Shown here: positions 8,065 through 16,275 of the stretch, piece by piece
Layout: every line of letters starts with the position of its first letter
Numbering within the stretch: the first letter of the stretch is position 1
Source: Halosaccharopolyspora lacisalsi
Lineage (GTDB): Bacteria > Actinomycetota > Actinomycetes > Mycobacteriales > Pseudonocardiaceae
Reading direction: 5' to 3'
NCBI RefSeq assembly: GCF_014137975.1
Contig: NZ_JACGWZ010000004.1
Span: forward strand, 186,001-250,000
DNA length: 64,000 nucleotides
Position numbers and translations under genes: made by a program
Notes under the pieces: generated by a model
Databases searched by the model: none
The model's input: the letters and a program-made list of their open reading frames with translations, nothing else
Told to the model about the DNA's origin: nothing

Positions 8065-8928
8065 GTGGTGGCCGAGATCGAACGTGTCGGTGTGGTCGGT
8101 GCGGGACTGATGGGCTCGGGGATCGCCGAGGTGAACGCCCGGGCCGGGCTGCGGGTGACGGTCGCCGAGGTCGGTGACTCCGCCGTCGAGGCGGGCCGCT
8201 CGCGGATTCGCGGCTCCCTGGACCGCGGGGTCGAACGCGGCAAAATCAGTGCGGACGACCGGGGCGCGGCCTGGGACAACATCGGATTCACCACCTCGCT
8301 GGCCGATCTCGGCGATCGCGATCTCGTGATCGAGGCGGCCGCGGAGGACGAGGACATCAAGACCCGGGTCTTCGGCGAGTTGGACGAGGCGGTCGGTGGC
8401 TCCGAGGCCGTTCTCGCCTCCAACACCTCGTCCATCCCGATCGCCAAGCTCGCCGCGGCCACCCAGCGCCCGCAGCACGTCATCGGCATGCACTTTTTCA
8501 ACCCCGTTCCGGTGCTCAAGCTGGTCGAGTTGGTCCCGTCCCTGCTGACCAGCGCCGAAACGGTGCAGCGCGTCACCGACTTCGCCACCGACCGGCTGGG
8601 CAAGGAGTCGATCCGCGCGCAGGACCGCTCCGGGTTCGTCGTGAACGCGCTGCTGGTGCCGTACCTGCTCTCGGCGATCCGCATGGTGGAGGCCGGAACG
8701 GCCGCGGCCGAGGACATCGACAACGGCATGGTGCTCGGTTGCGCGCACCCGATGGGGCCGCTGCGGCTGGCGGACATGGTCGGTCTGGACACCGTCAAGG
8801 CGATCGCCGACTCGATGTACGCCGAGTACAAGGACCCCAACTGCGCCGCGCCGCCGCTGTTGCAGCGCATGGTCGACGCGGGCCTGTGGGGCAAGAAGTC
8901 CGGGCAGGGCTTCTACAGCTACACCTGA
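8065..8928 (+). CDS. fadB2: 3-hydroxybutyryl-CoA dehydrogenase
   Basis: A 287-aa NAD(P)-dependent 3-hydroxyacyl-CoA dehydrogenase. The Rossmann motif is GAGLMGSGIAE near the N-terminus, NTSSIPI and the catalytic His in GMHFFNPVPVLKLVEL follow, and the helical 3HCDH C-terminal domain (GFVVNALLVPYL, HPMGPLRLADMVGLD) completes it. It interconverts 3-hydroxybutyryl-CoA and acetoacetyl-CoA. GAAAGGA lies before two tandem GTG codons (8065 and 8068); either could start. It stands just before the glutaryl-CoA dehydrogenase locus, whose product crotonyl-CoA reaches this enzyme after hydration. Confidence 0.9.
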   Translation: MVAEIERVGVVGAGLMGSGIAEVNARAGLRVTVAEVGDSAVEAGRSRIRGSLDRGVERGKISADDRGAAWDNIGFTTSLADLGDRDLVIEAAAEDEDIKTRVFGELDEAVGGSEAVLASNTSSIPIAKLAAATQRPQHVIGMHFFNPVPVLKLVELVPSLLTSAETVQRVTDFATDRLGKESIRAQDRSGFVVNALLVPYLLSAIRMVEAGTAAAEDIDNGMVLGCAHPMGPLRLADMVGLDTVKAIADSMYAEYKDPNCAAPPLLQRMVDAGLWGKKSGQGFYSYT

Positions 8929-8969
8929 ACACGCACCCGGGCGAGACCCGGGCGGGTCCGCCCGGGTGC

Positions 8970-9632
8970 TCAGGGGTCGGTTTCCTCCCGGGTGTCGATG
9001 GTTCCCTCCAACGACTCCACCGTGTGCTGGCGGTGCGCGGTCAGAGCCGCCGTGAGTTCCGCGGCGTCCCGGCGCCGCACGGCTCCCACGATCGCTTCGT
9101 GCTCGTGGCAGACCCGTACGCGGTTGACCTCCGAGTTGTAGTACACGGCGCGGTAGGCGTCGGTGGCGTCCCACAGCGTGCCCACGATGCGCAGTAACCG
9201 GGGCATCCCGCACGGCTCCAGCACGGCGAAGTGGAAGCGCCGGTTCGCCGCGATCATCGCGATGACATCGCCGGTGCGTGCGGCCTCTTCGACGTCGTGC
9301 TGCGCGTCGGTGACCCGGGTCAGCTCGGCATCGGTGAACCGCTGCACGGCGGCCTCGGCCGCCTCCGACTCCAGCAGTTCGCGCAGCCGGTACACCTCGA
9401 GCAGGTCGGCGAGTGACATTTCGGCGACCGAGTACCCCCGGTGCGGCCGGTAGACGACCTGCCCTTCGGCCTCGAGGGTCTTGAGCGCCTCCCGGAGCGG
9501 GACCCGGCTGACCCCGAGCCGATGGGCGATCGTGTCCTGCCTGATCGGATCCCGGGGACGCAGCCGTCCGGCGACGATCGCTTTCCTGAGCTCGTCGAGC
9601 ACGAACTCCTGGGTGGTGGGGGGTCGTGGCAT
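8970..9632 (-). CDS. GntR family (FCD subfamily) transcriptional regulator
   Basis: A 220-aa regulator. The winged HTH lies at about 5-70 (IRQDTIAHRLGVSRVPLREA, then LEAEGQVVYRPHRGYSV) and the all-helical FCD ligand domain at about 80-205 (RLRELLESEAAEAA, NRRFHFAVLE, HEAIVGAVRRRD), where Asp/His residues usually bind a metal and an organic acid. It is divergent from the CoA-transferase/glutaryl-CoA dehydrogenase operon, and a palindrome TTGGATCCAA sits between them at 9706-9715. A repressor of that operon responding to a dicarboxylate or its CoA ester is the simple inference. ATG 9632 is chosen from the family start; upstream in-frame codons run into the promoter. Confidence 0.85.
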   Translation of the reverse strand: MPRPPTTQEFVLDELRKAIVAGRLRPRDPIRQDTIAHRLGVSRVPLREALKTLEAEGQVVYRPHRGYSVAEMSLADLLEVYRLRELLESEAAEAAVQRFTDAELTRVTDAQHDVEEAARTGDVIAMIAANRRFHFAVLEPCGMPRLLRIVGTLWDATDAYRAVYYNSEVNRVRVCHEHEAIVGAVRRRDAAELTAALTAHRQHTVESLEGTIDTREETDP

Positions 9633-9679
9633 GGCGGTTCCGTGGTCCTTCGGTGGGAGGCCGGACTCGTGCTGAGAGG

Positions 9680-9715
9680 TTGACCCGTACGGCAACAACT
9701 GTATATTGGATCCAA
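9680..9715 (+). promoter_or_regulatory. Promoter of the CoA-transferase operon with overlapping GntR operator
   Basis: TTGACC (9680-9685), a 16-base spacer and TATATT (9702-9707) form a good sigma-70-type promoter for the plus-strand operon. A perfect 10-bp palindrome, TTGGATCCAA (9706-9715), overlaps the -10 box and continues into A-rich sequence. FCD-GntR regulators bind short palindromes of this kind, and the gntR gene is divergent. Repression by blocking the -10 region is inferred from the overlap. Confidence 0.65.
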
Positions 9716-9790
9716 AATTACCGTGATGCAAACCACCAGTCGACGAGTGCGTGCCCAACGGTGTGTACGCGGAAAGGTTGGATCCTTCCG

Positions 9791-10993
9791 ATGGCACGAG
9801 CGCTTCCCCTGGAGGGCGTGGTGGTCGCGGATTTCAGCCGGGTCCTCGCCGGTCCTTACGCGACCATGCTGCTGGCGGACCTGGGTGCCACCGTGATCAA
9901 GGTCGAGCGGCCGGAGAGCGGGGACGACACCCGCCAGTGGGGACCGCCGTGGACGACGCACAGCTCTTCCTACTTCGAGTCGCTGAACCGTGGCAAACGC
10001 AGTGTCACGCTGGACCTGAGACGACAGGAGGACCGTGCGGCCGCCGTCGAGTTGGGCAGGCGTGCCGACGTTCTGGTGGAGAACCACCGCCCGGGTGCGT
10101 TGGCCGACCACGGCCTGGATTACGAGAGCCTCCGAAGGGACAATCCGGGGCTGCTGTACGCGTCGATCTCGGGATTCGGCAGCGATCAGGGCGCGGAGCT
10201 GCCCGGTTACGACTTCGTCGTACAGGCCGTGGGCGGCCTGATGAGCATCACCGGCACGTCGCAGGGGCAACCCACGAAGGTGGGGGTGGCCGTCGTGGAC
10301 GTACTGACCGGCAAGGACGCCGCGCTGGGAATCATGGCCGGACTGCGTGAGCGCGAGAGCACCGGACTGGGTCAGCACATCGAGGTCAACCTGCTGTCCA
10401 GCCTGCTGTCCGGGTTGGTCAACCAGGTCGGTGGGTACCTGGCCACGGGGATCGATCCGGAACCGATGGGCAACCAGCACCCGAGTATCGCCCCGTACGA
10501 GACCCTGCGGTGCGAGGACGCGCCGCTGGCCGTGGCGGTCGGCAACGACGCCCAGTTCCGAAAGCTCACCGAGGCCCTCGGCCTCGTGGGCCTGGCCGAG
10601 GACGAGCGGTTCGCGACCAATTCGGCCCGGGTCGCCCACCGCTCCGAGCTGGTGGCGATGCTGGAGAACGTGCTGGGTGCCCGGCCCGCAGCCGCGTGGC
10701 AGCAACGATTGCAGCGGGTCGGGGTCGCCTGCGGGCAGGTCAACGGGATCTCGCAGGCCGTGGACTACGCCGAGTCCCTCGGGCTGAGCCCGACCGTGAC
10801 CCCGAGCGGTGGCGATGTCGCTCAGGTCCGCATGCCCATCGACTTCTCCGAATCCGGCTGCGCGACCCCCGTGGCGCCACCGAAGCTCGGTGAGCACACC
10901 GAGGAGATCCTGCAGTGGCTCGGTCGGGTGGACACCGACGAGCCCGTTCCCCCTCCGAATCCCCCTGTCGAGTCGGAAACCGGCAGCAGCTAG
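9791..10993 (+). CDS. CaiB/BaiF family CoA-transferase (probable glutarate:CoA transferase)
   Basis: A 400-aa class III CoA-transferase. The N-terminal hallmark is LEGVVVADFSRVLAGPYATM, followed by VIKVERPESGDDTR and the catalytic Asp region VAVVDVLTGKDAALGI; the C-terminal LGEHTEEIL is typical. The class moves CoA between acyl-CoAs through an aspartyl anhydride. Because glutaryl-CoA dehydrogenase starts 13 bp downstream, the likely reaction is succinyl-CoA + glutarate to glutaryl-CoA, as in the C7orf10/SUGCT relatives; that substrate is inference. ATG 9791 lies 75 bp after the operator and agrees with the family start. Confidence 0.85.
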   Translation: MARALPLEGVVVADFSRVLAGPYATMLLADLGATVIKVERPESGDDTRQWGPPWTTHSSSYFESLNRGKRSVTLDLRRQEDRAAAVELGRRADVLVENHRPGALADHGLDYESLRRDNPGLLYASISGFGSDQGAELPGYDFVVQAVGGLMSITGTSQGQPTKVGVAVVDVLTGKDAALGIMAGLRERESTGLGQHIEVNLLSSLLSGLVNQVGGYLATGIDPEPMGNQHPSIAPYETLRCEDAPLAVAVGNDAQFRKLTEALGLVGLAEDERFATNSARVAHRSELVAMLENVLGARPAAAWQQRLQRVGVACGQVNGISQAVDYAESLGLSPTVTPSGGDVAQVRMPIDFSESGCATPVAPPKLGEHTEEILQWLGRVDTDEPVPPPNPPVESETGSS

Positions 10994-11006
10994 AAGGAGA
11001 CTACCG

Positions 11007-12197
11007 ATGAACTCCAGCGCCCGCCCCACGTTCGATCCCCGGGACCCGCTGGGTATCGACGACGAGCTCAGCACCGAGCAAGTGGCCATCCGGGACAGCG
11101 TGCGCGCGTTGTGCCGCGACCACGTGACGCCGTACGTGGCCGACTGGTTCGAACGCGGGGAAATGCCCACCGTCCGCGAGCTCGCGCGTGAGCTCGGCAA
11201 GCTCGGTGTTCTCGGCATGCATCTGCACGGCTACGGCTGCGCCGGTATGTCCGCGGTCGACTACGGCGTGGCCTGCGAGGAACTCGAGTCGTGCGACTCG
11301 GGCCTGCGCTCACTGGTGTCGGTGCAGGGCTCGTTGGCGATGTTCGCGATCTGGCGCTGGGGCTCGGAAGAGCACAAGCAGCAGTGGCTGCCGAGGATGG
11401 CCGCGGGTGAGGCGATCGGGTGCTTCGGTCTGACCGAACCCGACCACGGCTCCGACCCGGCCGCGATGCGGACCTTCGCGCGCAGGGACGGATCGGACTG
11501 GGTGCTCACCGGGCGCAAGATGTGGATCACCAACGGGACGGTGGCCGATGTCGCCGTGGTCTGGGCGCGGACCGACGAGGGAGTACGTGGCTTCGTGGTT
11601 CCCACCGACGCTCGCGGCTTCTCGGCACCGGAGATCACCAGGAAGATGTCGCTGCGCGCTTCGGTGACCAGCGAACTCGTGCTCGACGAGGTCAGGCTGC
11701 CCGCAGCGGCGGTGCTGCCGGAGTCCGAAGGGCTGCGCGGCCCGTTGAGCTGCCTCAACGAGGCGCGATACGGGATCGTGTGGGGGGCCAACGGAGCGGC
11801 GCGTAGCTGCCTGGAGACGGCGCTGGAGTACTCCACCGACCGCCAGCAGTTCGGCAGGCCGATCGGTGGTTTCCAGCTCACCCAGTCCAAGCTCGCCGAT
11901 ATGGCGGTGCGCGTGCACAACGGCCGGTTGCTGGCGCTGCACCTCGGCCGCCGCAAGGACGCCGGAACCCTGCTGCCGCAGCAGGTGAGCTTCGGCAAGC
12001 TGGACAACGTCCGTGGGGCGCTGGAGGTCGCCCGCACCGCTCGCACCGTGCTGGGTGCCGGGGGAATCTCGCTGGAGTACCCGGTGATCCGGCACATGAC
12101 CAACCTGGAGTCGGTGCGCACCTACGAGGGCACCGACGAGATGCACGCGCTGACCATCGGCCAGGCCATGACGGGGCTCTCGGCGTTCCGCGACTGA
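11007..12197 (+). CDS. gcdH: Glutaryl-CoA dehydrogenase-type acyl-CoA dehydrogenase
   Basis: A 396-aa FAD flavoprotein. ACD signatures CFGLTEPDHGSDP and KMWITNGTVADVAVV bind FAD/substrate, RQQFGRPIGGFQLTQSKLA is the second family pattern, and the catalytic base lies in RTYEGTDEMH (about Glu374). The early segment with GYGCAGMSAVDYGVACEELE plus LRSLVSVQGSL resembles glutaryl-CoA dehydrogenases, which oxidise and decarboxylate glutaryl-CoA to crotonyl-CoA. GAAGGAGA precedes ATG 11007. It lies 13 bp after the CoA-transferase and 32 bp before an MFS gene, so the three form an operon. Confidence 0.85.
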   Translation: MNSSARPTFDPRDPLGIDDELSTEQVAIRDSVRALCRDHVTPYVADWFERGEMPTVRELARELGKLGVLGMHLHGYGCAGMSAVDYGVACEELESCDSGLRSLVSVQGSLAMFAIWRWGSEEHKQQWLPRMAAGEAIGCFGLTEPDHGSDPAAMRTFARRDGSDWVLTGRKMWITNGTVADVAVVWARTDEGVRGFVVPTDARGFSAPEITRKMSLRASVTSELVLDEVRLPAAAVLPESEGLRGPLSCLNEARYGIVWGANGAARSCLETALEYSTDRQQFGRPIGGFQLTQSKLADMAVRVHNGRLLALHLGRRKDAGTLLPQQVSFGKLDNVRGALEVARTARTVLGAGGISLEYPVIRHMTNLESVRTYEGTDEMHALTIGQAMTGLSAFRD

Positions 12198-12229
12198 GTC
12201 GGTGAACCACGGGACGCGAGAGGAGGGGC

Positions 12230-13402
12230 ATGTCGGCGGTGACTTCGGCCGACCGTGAGCAGCGCGGTCAGGTGGGTAGCGCCCGGGTGCTGGTGTCGGT
12301 GGCGGCCGTGGTCACCGTGGGCGTCCTGCCCGTGTTCCTGCTCGGCGGTCTCGGTGTTCAGTTGCAGGCCGAGTGGGGATTCGGCGCGATCGTGCTCGGG
12401 CTCGGAACGGCCGGTTTCTTCGCGGTGGCGGCCCTGTCCTCGCGGGGGATGGGATGGGTGGCGGAGCGCCTCGGGGCCACTCGAGCCATGCGGGTCGCCG
12501 TGGCGGGAAGTTCGCTGTGCCTGCTCGGTCTGGCGGCCGCGCGGCATCCCACCTGGCTGATCACCGTGCTCTGGGCCGCGGGGATGCCCAACGCCCTGGC
12601 TCAGCCCGCTTCGAACCTGCTGATCGCCGAGCGGATCCCGGAGAACAGGCGGGGCACGGCCTTCGGGGTGAAGCAGGCGGCGATCCCCACCGCCATTCTG
12701 CTGTCGGGATTGGCGGTACCGGCGGTGGCGTTGACGATCGGGTGGCGCTGGGCGTTCTGCGCGGCCGTTCCGTTCGGAGTGGCCTCTGCTCTGTCGGTGC
12801 CGCGGTTGCCTCGGCTCGAAAGTCGCGCCGCGGCGGACTCCGGTGACTCGGGGACGCGGTCGGGACTGCGGGCACTGCTGTTGATCGCGGTGGCCGGTGG
12901 ACTGGGTTCGGCGGCGGCCAACGCGCTCGGGACTTTCGTGACCACCACGGCGGTCCAAGTCGGATTCGGACCCGCCGCTGCCGGACTGGTGTTGTCGTCG
13001 GGTTCGGCCGTCGGGGTGGTCGTCCGGGTGCTCGTGGGTGTCGCGGCCGACCGGAAAGGCCCGGACCCGTTGCTGATGATCACGGTGATGCTGCTGGTCG
13101 GCTCATTCGGATACGCCATGATGGCGCTGGACGTGCCGATCCCGTTCGTGGTCGGGGCGATGGTCGGGTTCGGCTCCGGATGGGCGTGGCCGGGGCTGCT
13201 CAACTTCGCCGTCGCCCGGTTGCATCCGGGCCGGGTCGCCAGCGCCACGTCGATCTCCCAGACGGGGGTCTACATCGGTGGCAGTGCCGGCCCGCTGCTT
13301 TTCGGACTGCTGGCCCAGTACGCCGGTATACAGCTCGCTTGGCTGGGGGCCGGGGTCGTGGCCGTGCTGGCCAGTCTGCTGCTGTTGCTTGCCCGCGAGT
13401 GA
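12230..13402 (+). CDS. MFS transporter (YbfB/CynX-like), possible dicarboxylate importer
   Basis: A 390-aa major facilitator with about 12 predicted membrane helices. The loop 2-3 region (GMGWVAERLGATRAM) and RVLVGVAADRKGPDPL in the second half fit the MFS A-motif. AGGAGGGG lies just before ATG 12230. Being third in the CoA-transferase/glutaryl-CoA dehydrogenase operon, it may carry glutarate or a related acid, but the substrate cannot be read from the sequence. Its 3' 300 bp lie opposite the unusually long end of the convergent DUF574 methyltransferase frame. Confidence 0.8.
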   Translation: MSAVTSADREQRGQVGSARVLVSVAAVVTVGVLPVFLLGGLGVQLQAEWGFGAIVLGLGTAGFFAVAALSSRGMGWVAERLGATRAMRVAVAGSSLCLLGLAAARHPTWLITVLWAAGMPNALAQPASNLLIAERIPENRRGTAFGVKQAAIPTAILLSGLAVPAVALTIGWRWAFCAAVPFGVASALSVPRLPRLESRAAADSGDSGTRSGLRALLLIAVAGGLGSAAANALGTFVTTTAVQVGFGPAAAGLVLSSGSAVGVVVRVLVGVAADRKGPDPLLMITVMLLVGSFGYAMMALDVPIPFVVGAMVGFGSGWAWPGLLNFAVARLHPGRVASATSISQTGVYIGGSAGPLLFGLLAQYAGIQLAWLGAGVVAVLASLLLLLARE

Positions 13403-14242
13403 TCCGAGCGAGTGTGCGGAGAGGGTTCTCCACACCTTGGGGTGCTTCTTGTGGGCGAGTCCTCCGTGCAGGATCGGGTAACGCGGTGCCGTCGTGGTCG
13501 ATTCCGGGTCCGGCCGCCATCGGGTCAGTGCTCCCGTGCCCGGCAGGAGAAGCTCGAAGTCACCGAACAGCGCGTCGATCCGGTCGCTGCCGCGAGGGAA
13601 GAGCGGGTCCGCGCTCTCGGCGTAGAGCTCGTCGAGGACGTGCATGTGTTCCGGGGACATGCTGGCCGTGACGTGGGAGATCACCACGTGGCTGTCGGGG
13701 GCCAGTGCCTGCTGATACGTGTCCACCAGGGACAGCGGGTCGTCCTCGTCGGGGATGTGGTGCAGTACCGCCGAGAACAGCAGGGCGATCGGTCGGTCCA
13801 GGTCGAGCTGTTCCGCGGCAGCGCGCAGCACGGAGTCCGGCTCCCGCAGGTCGGCCAGCACGATCTCGGCGCGTGGCTCCTCGGTCAGCAACCGGCTGCT
13901 GTGCATCACCGTCAGCGGTTCGTTGTCCACGTAGAGCACTCGGAAGTCGTTGGTTCGGCGCTCGGCGATGTCGTGGACGTGGCCGATGGTCGGAGTCCCG
14001 GACCCGATGTCGAGGAACTGCCGGATACCTCGACTGATCAGGTACTCGACCGTACGTCGCAGGAACGCCCGGTTCTCCCGGTAGCTTTCGGTGATTCCGG
14101 GAAGCGCTTCCTCGGCCCGCTCGACGAAACGTCGCTCGACGCCGAAGTTGTGGTTACCACCGAGGAACGCGTCGTAGATACGAGCGGCGCACGGTGATTC
14201 GAGATCCAGTTCGCGCGCGGATAGCCGTTTCCGCTTGGCCAT
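13103..14242 (-). CDS. DUF574 SAM-dependent methyltransferase with antisense-coded C-terminal extension
   Basis: The open frame is 379 aa. Residues 1 to about 266 match the DUF574 (SAM_MT, PF04672) family, including SPCAARIYDAFLGGNHNFG, FLDIGSGTPTIGHVHDIA (SAM binding), VLYVDNEPL and AVLHHIPDEDDP. The other member in this window (53939-54748) is 269 aa and stops where this one reads RYPILHGGLAHKK. Here the frame stays open a further 110 or so codons, the last 300 bp lying antisense to the MFS gene. A lost stop or small frameshift near 13440 is likely; if so the real end is about 13445. ATG 14242 has GAGGCGGAG upstream. Members are widespread in actinomycetes; substrates are unknown. Confidence 0.7.
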   Translation of the reverse strand: MAKRKRLSARELDLESPCAARIYDAFLGGNHNFGVERRFVERAEEALPGITESYRENRAFLRRTVEYLISRGIRQFLDIGSGTPTIGHVHDIAERRTNDFRVLYVDNEPLTVMHSSRLLTEEPRAEIVLADLREPDSVLRAAAEQLDLDRPIALLFSAVLHHIPDEDDPLSLVDTYQQALAPDSHVVISHVTASMSPEHMHVLDELYAESADPLFPRGSDRIDALFGDFELLLPGTGALTRWRPDPESTTTAPRYPILHGGLAHKKHPKVWRTLSAHSLGSLAGKQQQQTGQHGHDPGPQPSELYTGVLGQQSEKQRAGTATDVDPRLGDRRGAGDPARMQPGDGEVEQPRPRPSGAEPDHRPDHERDRHVQRHHGVSE

Positions 14243-14447
14243 GCCGTACTCCGCCTCTTTCGTTCCTTCGCGGCTCGCCATCGATGCATCACGGTAAGAA
14301 CGCATCGTGATAAGACGATGACACAGTGTGCGACCCTCACGGATCACGAGAGTGATTCACATCACTGTTCGGGCTATGTCGCTCGGTTGCGTCGACCCGC
14401 TGTCGACTACATGATCCGAGGCGGATCAATCATCGAAGGAGGTGTTC

Positions 14448-15533
14448 ATGAGCACGGATGTTCGCGGGATCGTGGCAGCGGGCAAAGGTGAGCCGGTCGA
14501 AGTGACCACCGTCAGGGTTCCCGATCCGGGACCGGGCGAAGCTCTGGTGCGCGTGCAGGCGTGCGGTGTGTGCCACACCGACCTGCACTATCGCGAGGGC
14601 GGGGTGAGTGACGACTTTCCGTTCCTGCTCGGGCACGAGGCGGCCGGTGTGGTCGAGCAGGTGGGTGCGGGGGTCGACGACCTTCGGGCGGGCGACTTCG
14701 TGGTGTTGAACTGGCGCGCGGTCTGTGGTGTTTGCAGGGCGTGCAAGCGCGGCGAGCCGCAGTACTGCTTCGACACGCACAACGCGGCTCAACCGATGAC
14801 ATTGACCGATGGCACCGAACTGTCGCCGGCGCTGGGCATCGGAGCGTTCGTCGAGAAGACTTTGGTGCACTCCGGACAGTGCACCAAAGTGGACTCGTCG
14901 GCCAGGCCCGCCGTGGTCGGTCTGCTGGGATGCGGGGTCATGGCCGGGATCGGCGCCGCGGTCAACACGGGTGCCGCCGGACTGAACGACACGGTGGCGG
15001 TCATCGGATGTGGCGGAGTGGGCGACGGTTCCATCGCCGGTGCCGCGATGGTCGGTGCTCGGCGGGTCATCGCCGTGGACACCGATCCGAGGAAGCTGGA
15101 GTGGGCTCGGCAGTTCGGCGCCACGCACACCATCAACGCCGCCGAGACCGACACCATCGAGGGAATTCGCGAGCTCACCGACGGCAACGGTGCGGATCTG
15201 GTCGTCGAGGCCGTCGGTCGTCCCGAGACTTACGAACAGGCCTTCTACGCTCGTGATCTCGCCGGGACCGTGGTGCTGGTGGGGGTGCCCACGCCGGATA
15301 TGCGGCTCGAACTGCCGCTGTTGGACGTCTTCGCCCGGGGCGGTGCGCTGAAGTCGAGTTGGTACGGTGACTGCTTGCCCAGCCGCGACTTTCCGATGTT
15401 GGTGGAGCTCTACCAGCAGGGTCGCCTGCCGCTGGAGAAGTTCGTCACCGAGGAGATCTCGTTGGACGAGGTGGAAAGCGCCTTCGACAAGATGCATCAC
15501 GGCGATGTGCTGCGTTCGGTGGTGATGCTGTGA
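14448..15533 (+). CDS. mscR: S-(hydroxymethyl)mycothiol dehydrogenase
   Basis: A 361-aa zinc medium-chain dehydrogenase. Catalytic zinc ligands are Cys42 (ACGVCHTD) and His63/Glu64 (LLGHEAAG); four Cys for the structural zinc are Cys93, 96, 99 and 107; the NAD motif is [13 protein letters not shown]. The sequence matches the MscR/mycothiol-dependent formaldehyde dehydrogenase subgroup, which oxidises the formaldehyde-mycothiol adduct to S-formylmycothiol (and can reduce S-nitrosomycothiol). GAAGGAGG fits ATG 14448 and not the GTG six bases earlier. It overlaps the MBL-hydrolase gene in a TGATG, as in mycobacterial Rv2259-Rv2260. Confidence 0.9.
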   Translation: MSTDVRGIVAAGKGEPVEVTTVRVPDPGPGEALVRVQACGVCHTDLHYREGGVSDDFPFLLGHEAAGVVEQVGAGVDDLRAGDFVVLNWRAVCGVCRACKRGEPQYCFDTHNAAQPMTLTDGTELSPALGIGAFVEKTLVHSGQCTKVDSSARPAVVGLLGCGVMAGIGAAVNTGAAGLNDTVAVIGCGGVGDGSIAGAAMVGARRVIAVDTDPRKLEWARQFGATHTINAAETDTIEGIRELTDGNGADLVVEAVGRPETYEQAFYARDLAGTVVLVGVPTPDMRLELPLLDVFARGGALKSSWYGDCLPSRDFPMLVELYQQGRLPLEKFVTEEISLDEVESAFDKMHHGDVLRSVVML

Positions 15534-16156
15534 TGGCCGCGCGTATCGATCACACGACGACCTCGGGAACCTTCTCGCTGGACGGGCAAACCCACGAGGT
15601 GGACAACAACGTCTGGATCCTCGGCGACGACCGGGAGTGCGTCGTCATCGACGCTCCCCACGACGCGGCCGAGATCCGACGCCTGGTCGGTGACCGCCAG
15701 GTGCTGGCCATCCTGGCCACACATGCTCACGACGATCACGTTCGGGTGGCGCCGGAGCTGGCCGAAGCCGTCGGTGCGCCGATCTTCCTGCATCCCGACG
15801 ACCTGGTGCTGTGGCGCATGACCCACCCCGACACGGCACCCGACCGCGAGCTCGCCGACCATCAGGTGATCGGCGTGGCCGGAACCGGCCTGCAGGTGCT
15901 GCACACACCGGGACACGCACCCGGAGCGGTGTGCCTGCACGCGACGGATCTCGGCGTGGTGTTCACCGGAGACACCCTGTTCGCCGGTGGCCCCGGTGCG
16001 ACCGGACGCTCCTACTCGGACTACTCCGTGATCGTGGACTCCATCAGGCAGCGGTTGTTCAGCCTGCCCGAGCAGACGGTGGTTCACCCCGGGCACGGCC
16101 CCGACACCACCATCGCCGCCGAGAAAGCGGTGCTCATCGGCACTGGGAGCGAGTAA
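15533..16156 (+). CDS. MBL-fold hydrolase coupled to mscR (candidate S-formylmycothiol hydrolase)
   Basis: A 207-aa metallo-beta-lactamase-fold hydrolase. The metal motif is THAHDDH, followed by HTPGHAPGAV, VFTGDTLFAGG and PGHGPDT, the glyoxalase II-like ligand set. Translation is coupled to mscR through TGATG (stop 15531-15533, start 15533). Mycobacteria keep the same pair (Rv2259/Rv2260). Since the MscR product must be hydrolysed to formate and mycothiol, the natural inference is S-formylmycothiol hydrolysis; the fold and pairing are observed, the reaction is not proven here. Confidence 0.8.
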   Translation: MAARIDHTTTSGTFSLDGQTHEVDNNVWILGDDRECVVIDAPHDAAEIRRLVGDRQVLAILATHAHDDHVRVAPELAEAVGAPIFLHPDDLVLWRMTHPDTAPDRELADHQVIGVAGTGLQVLHTPGHAPGAVCLHATDLGVVFTGDTLFAGGPGATGRSYSDYSVIVDSIRQRLFSLPEQTVVHPGHGPDTTIAAEKAVLIGTGSE

Positions 16157-16275
16157 GCACGGTCGACGTCGCGATCCGCGTTCGCTGATCGTTCGCGGTC
16201 CCGCGATGTGACGTACGGCCGGTCAATTCGGATGATGGGTGCGGCCCGCGTGGGGAGACACGCATACTGCACGCC

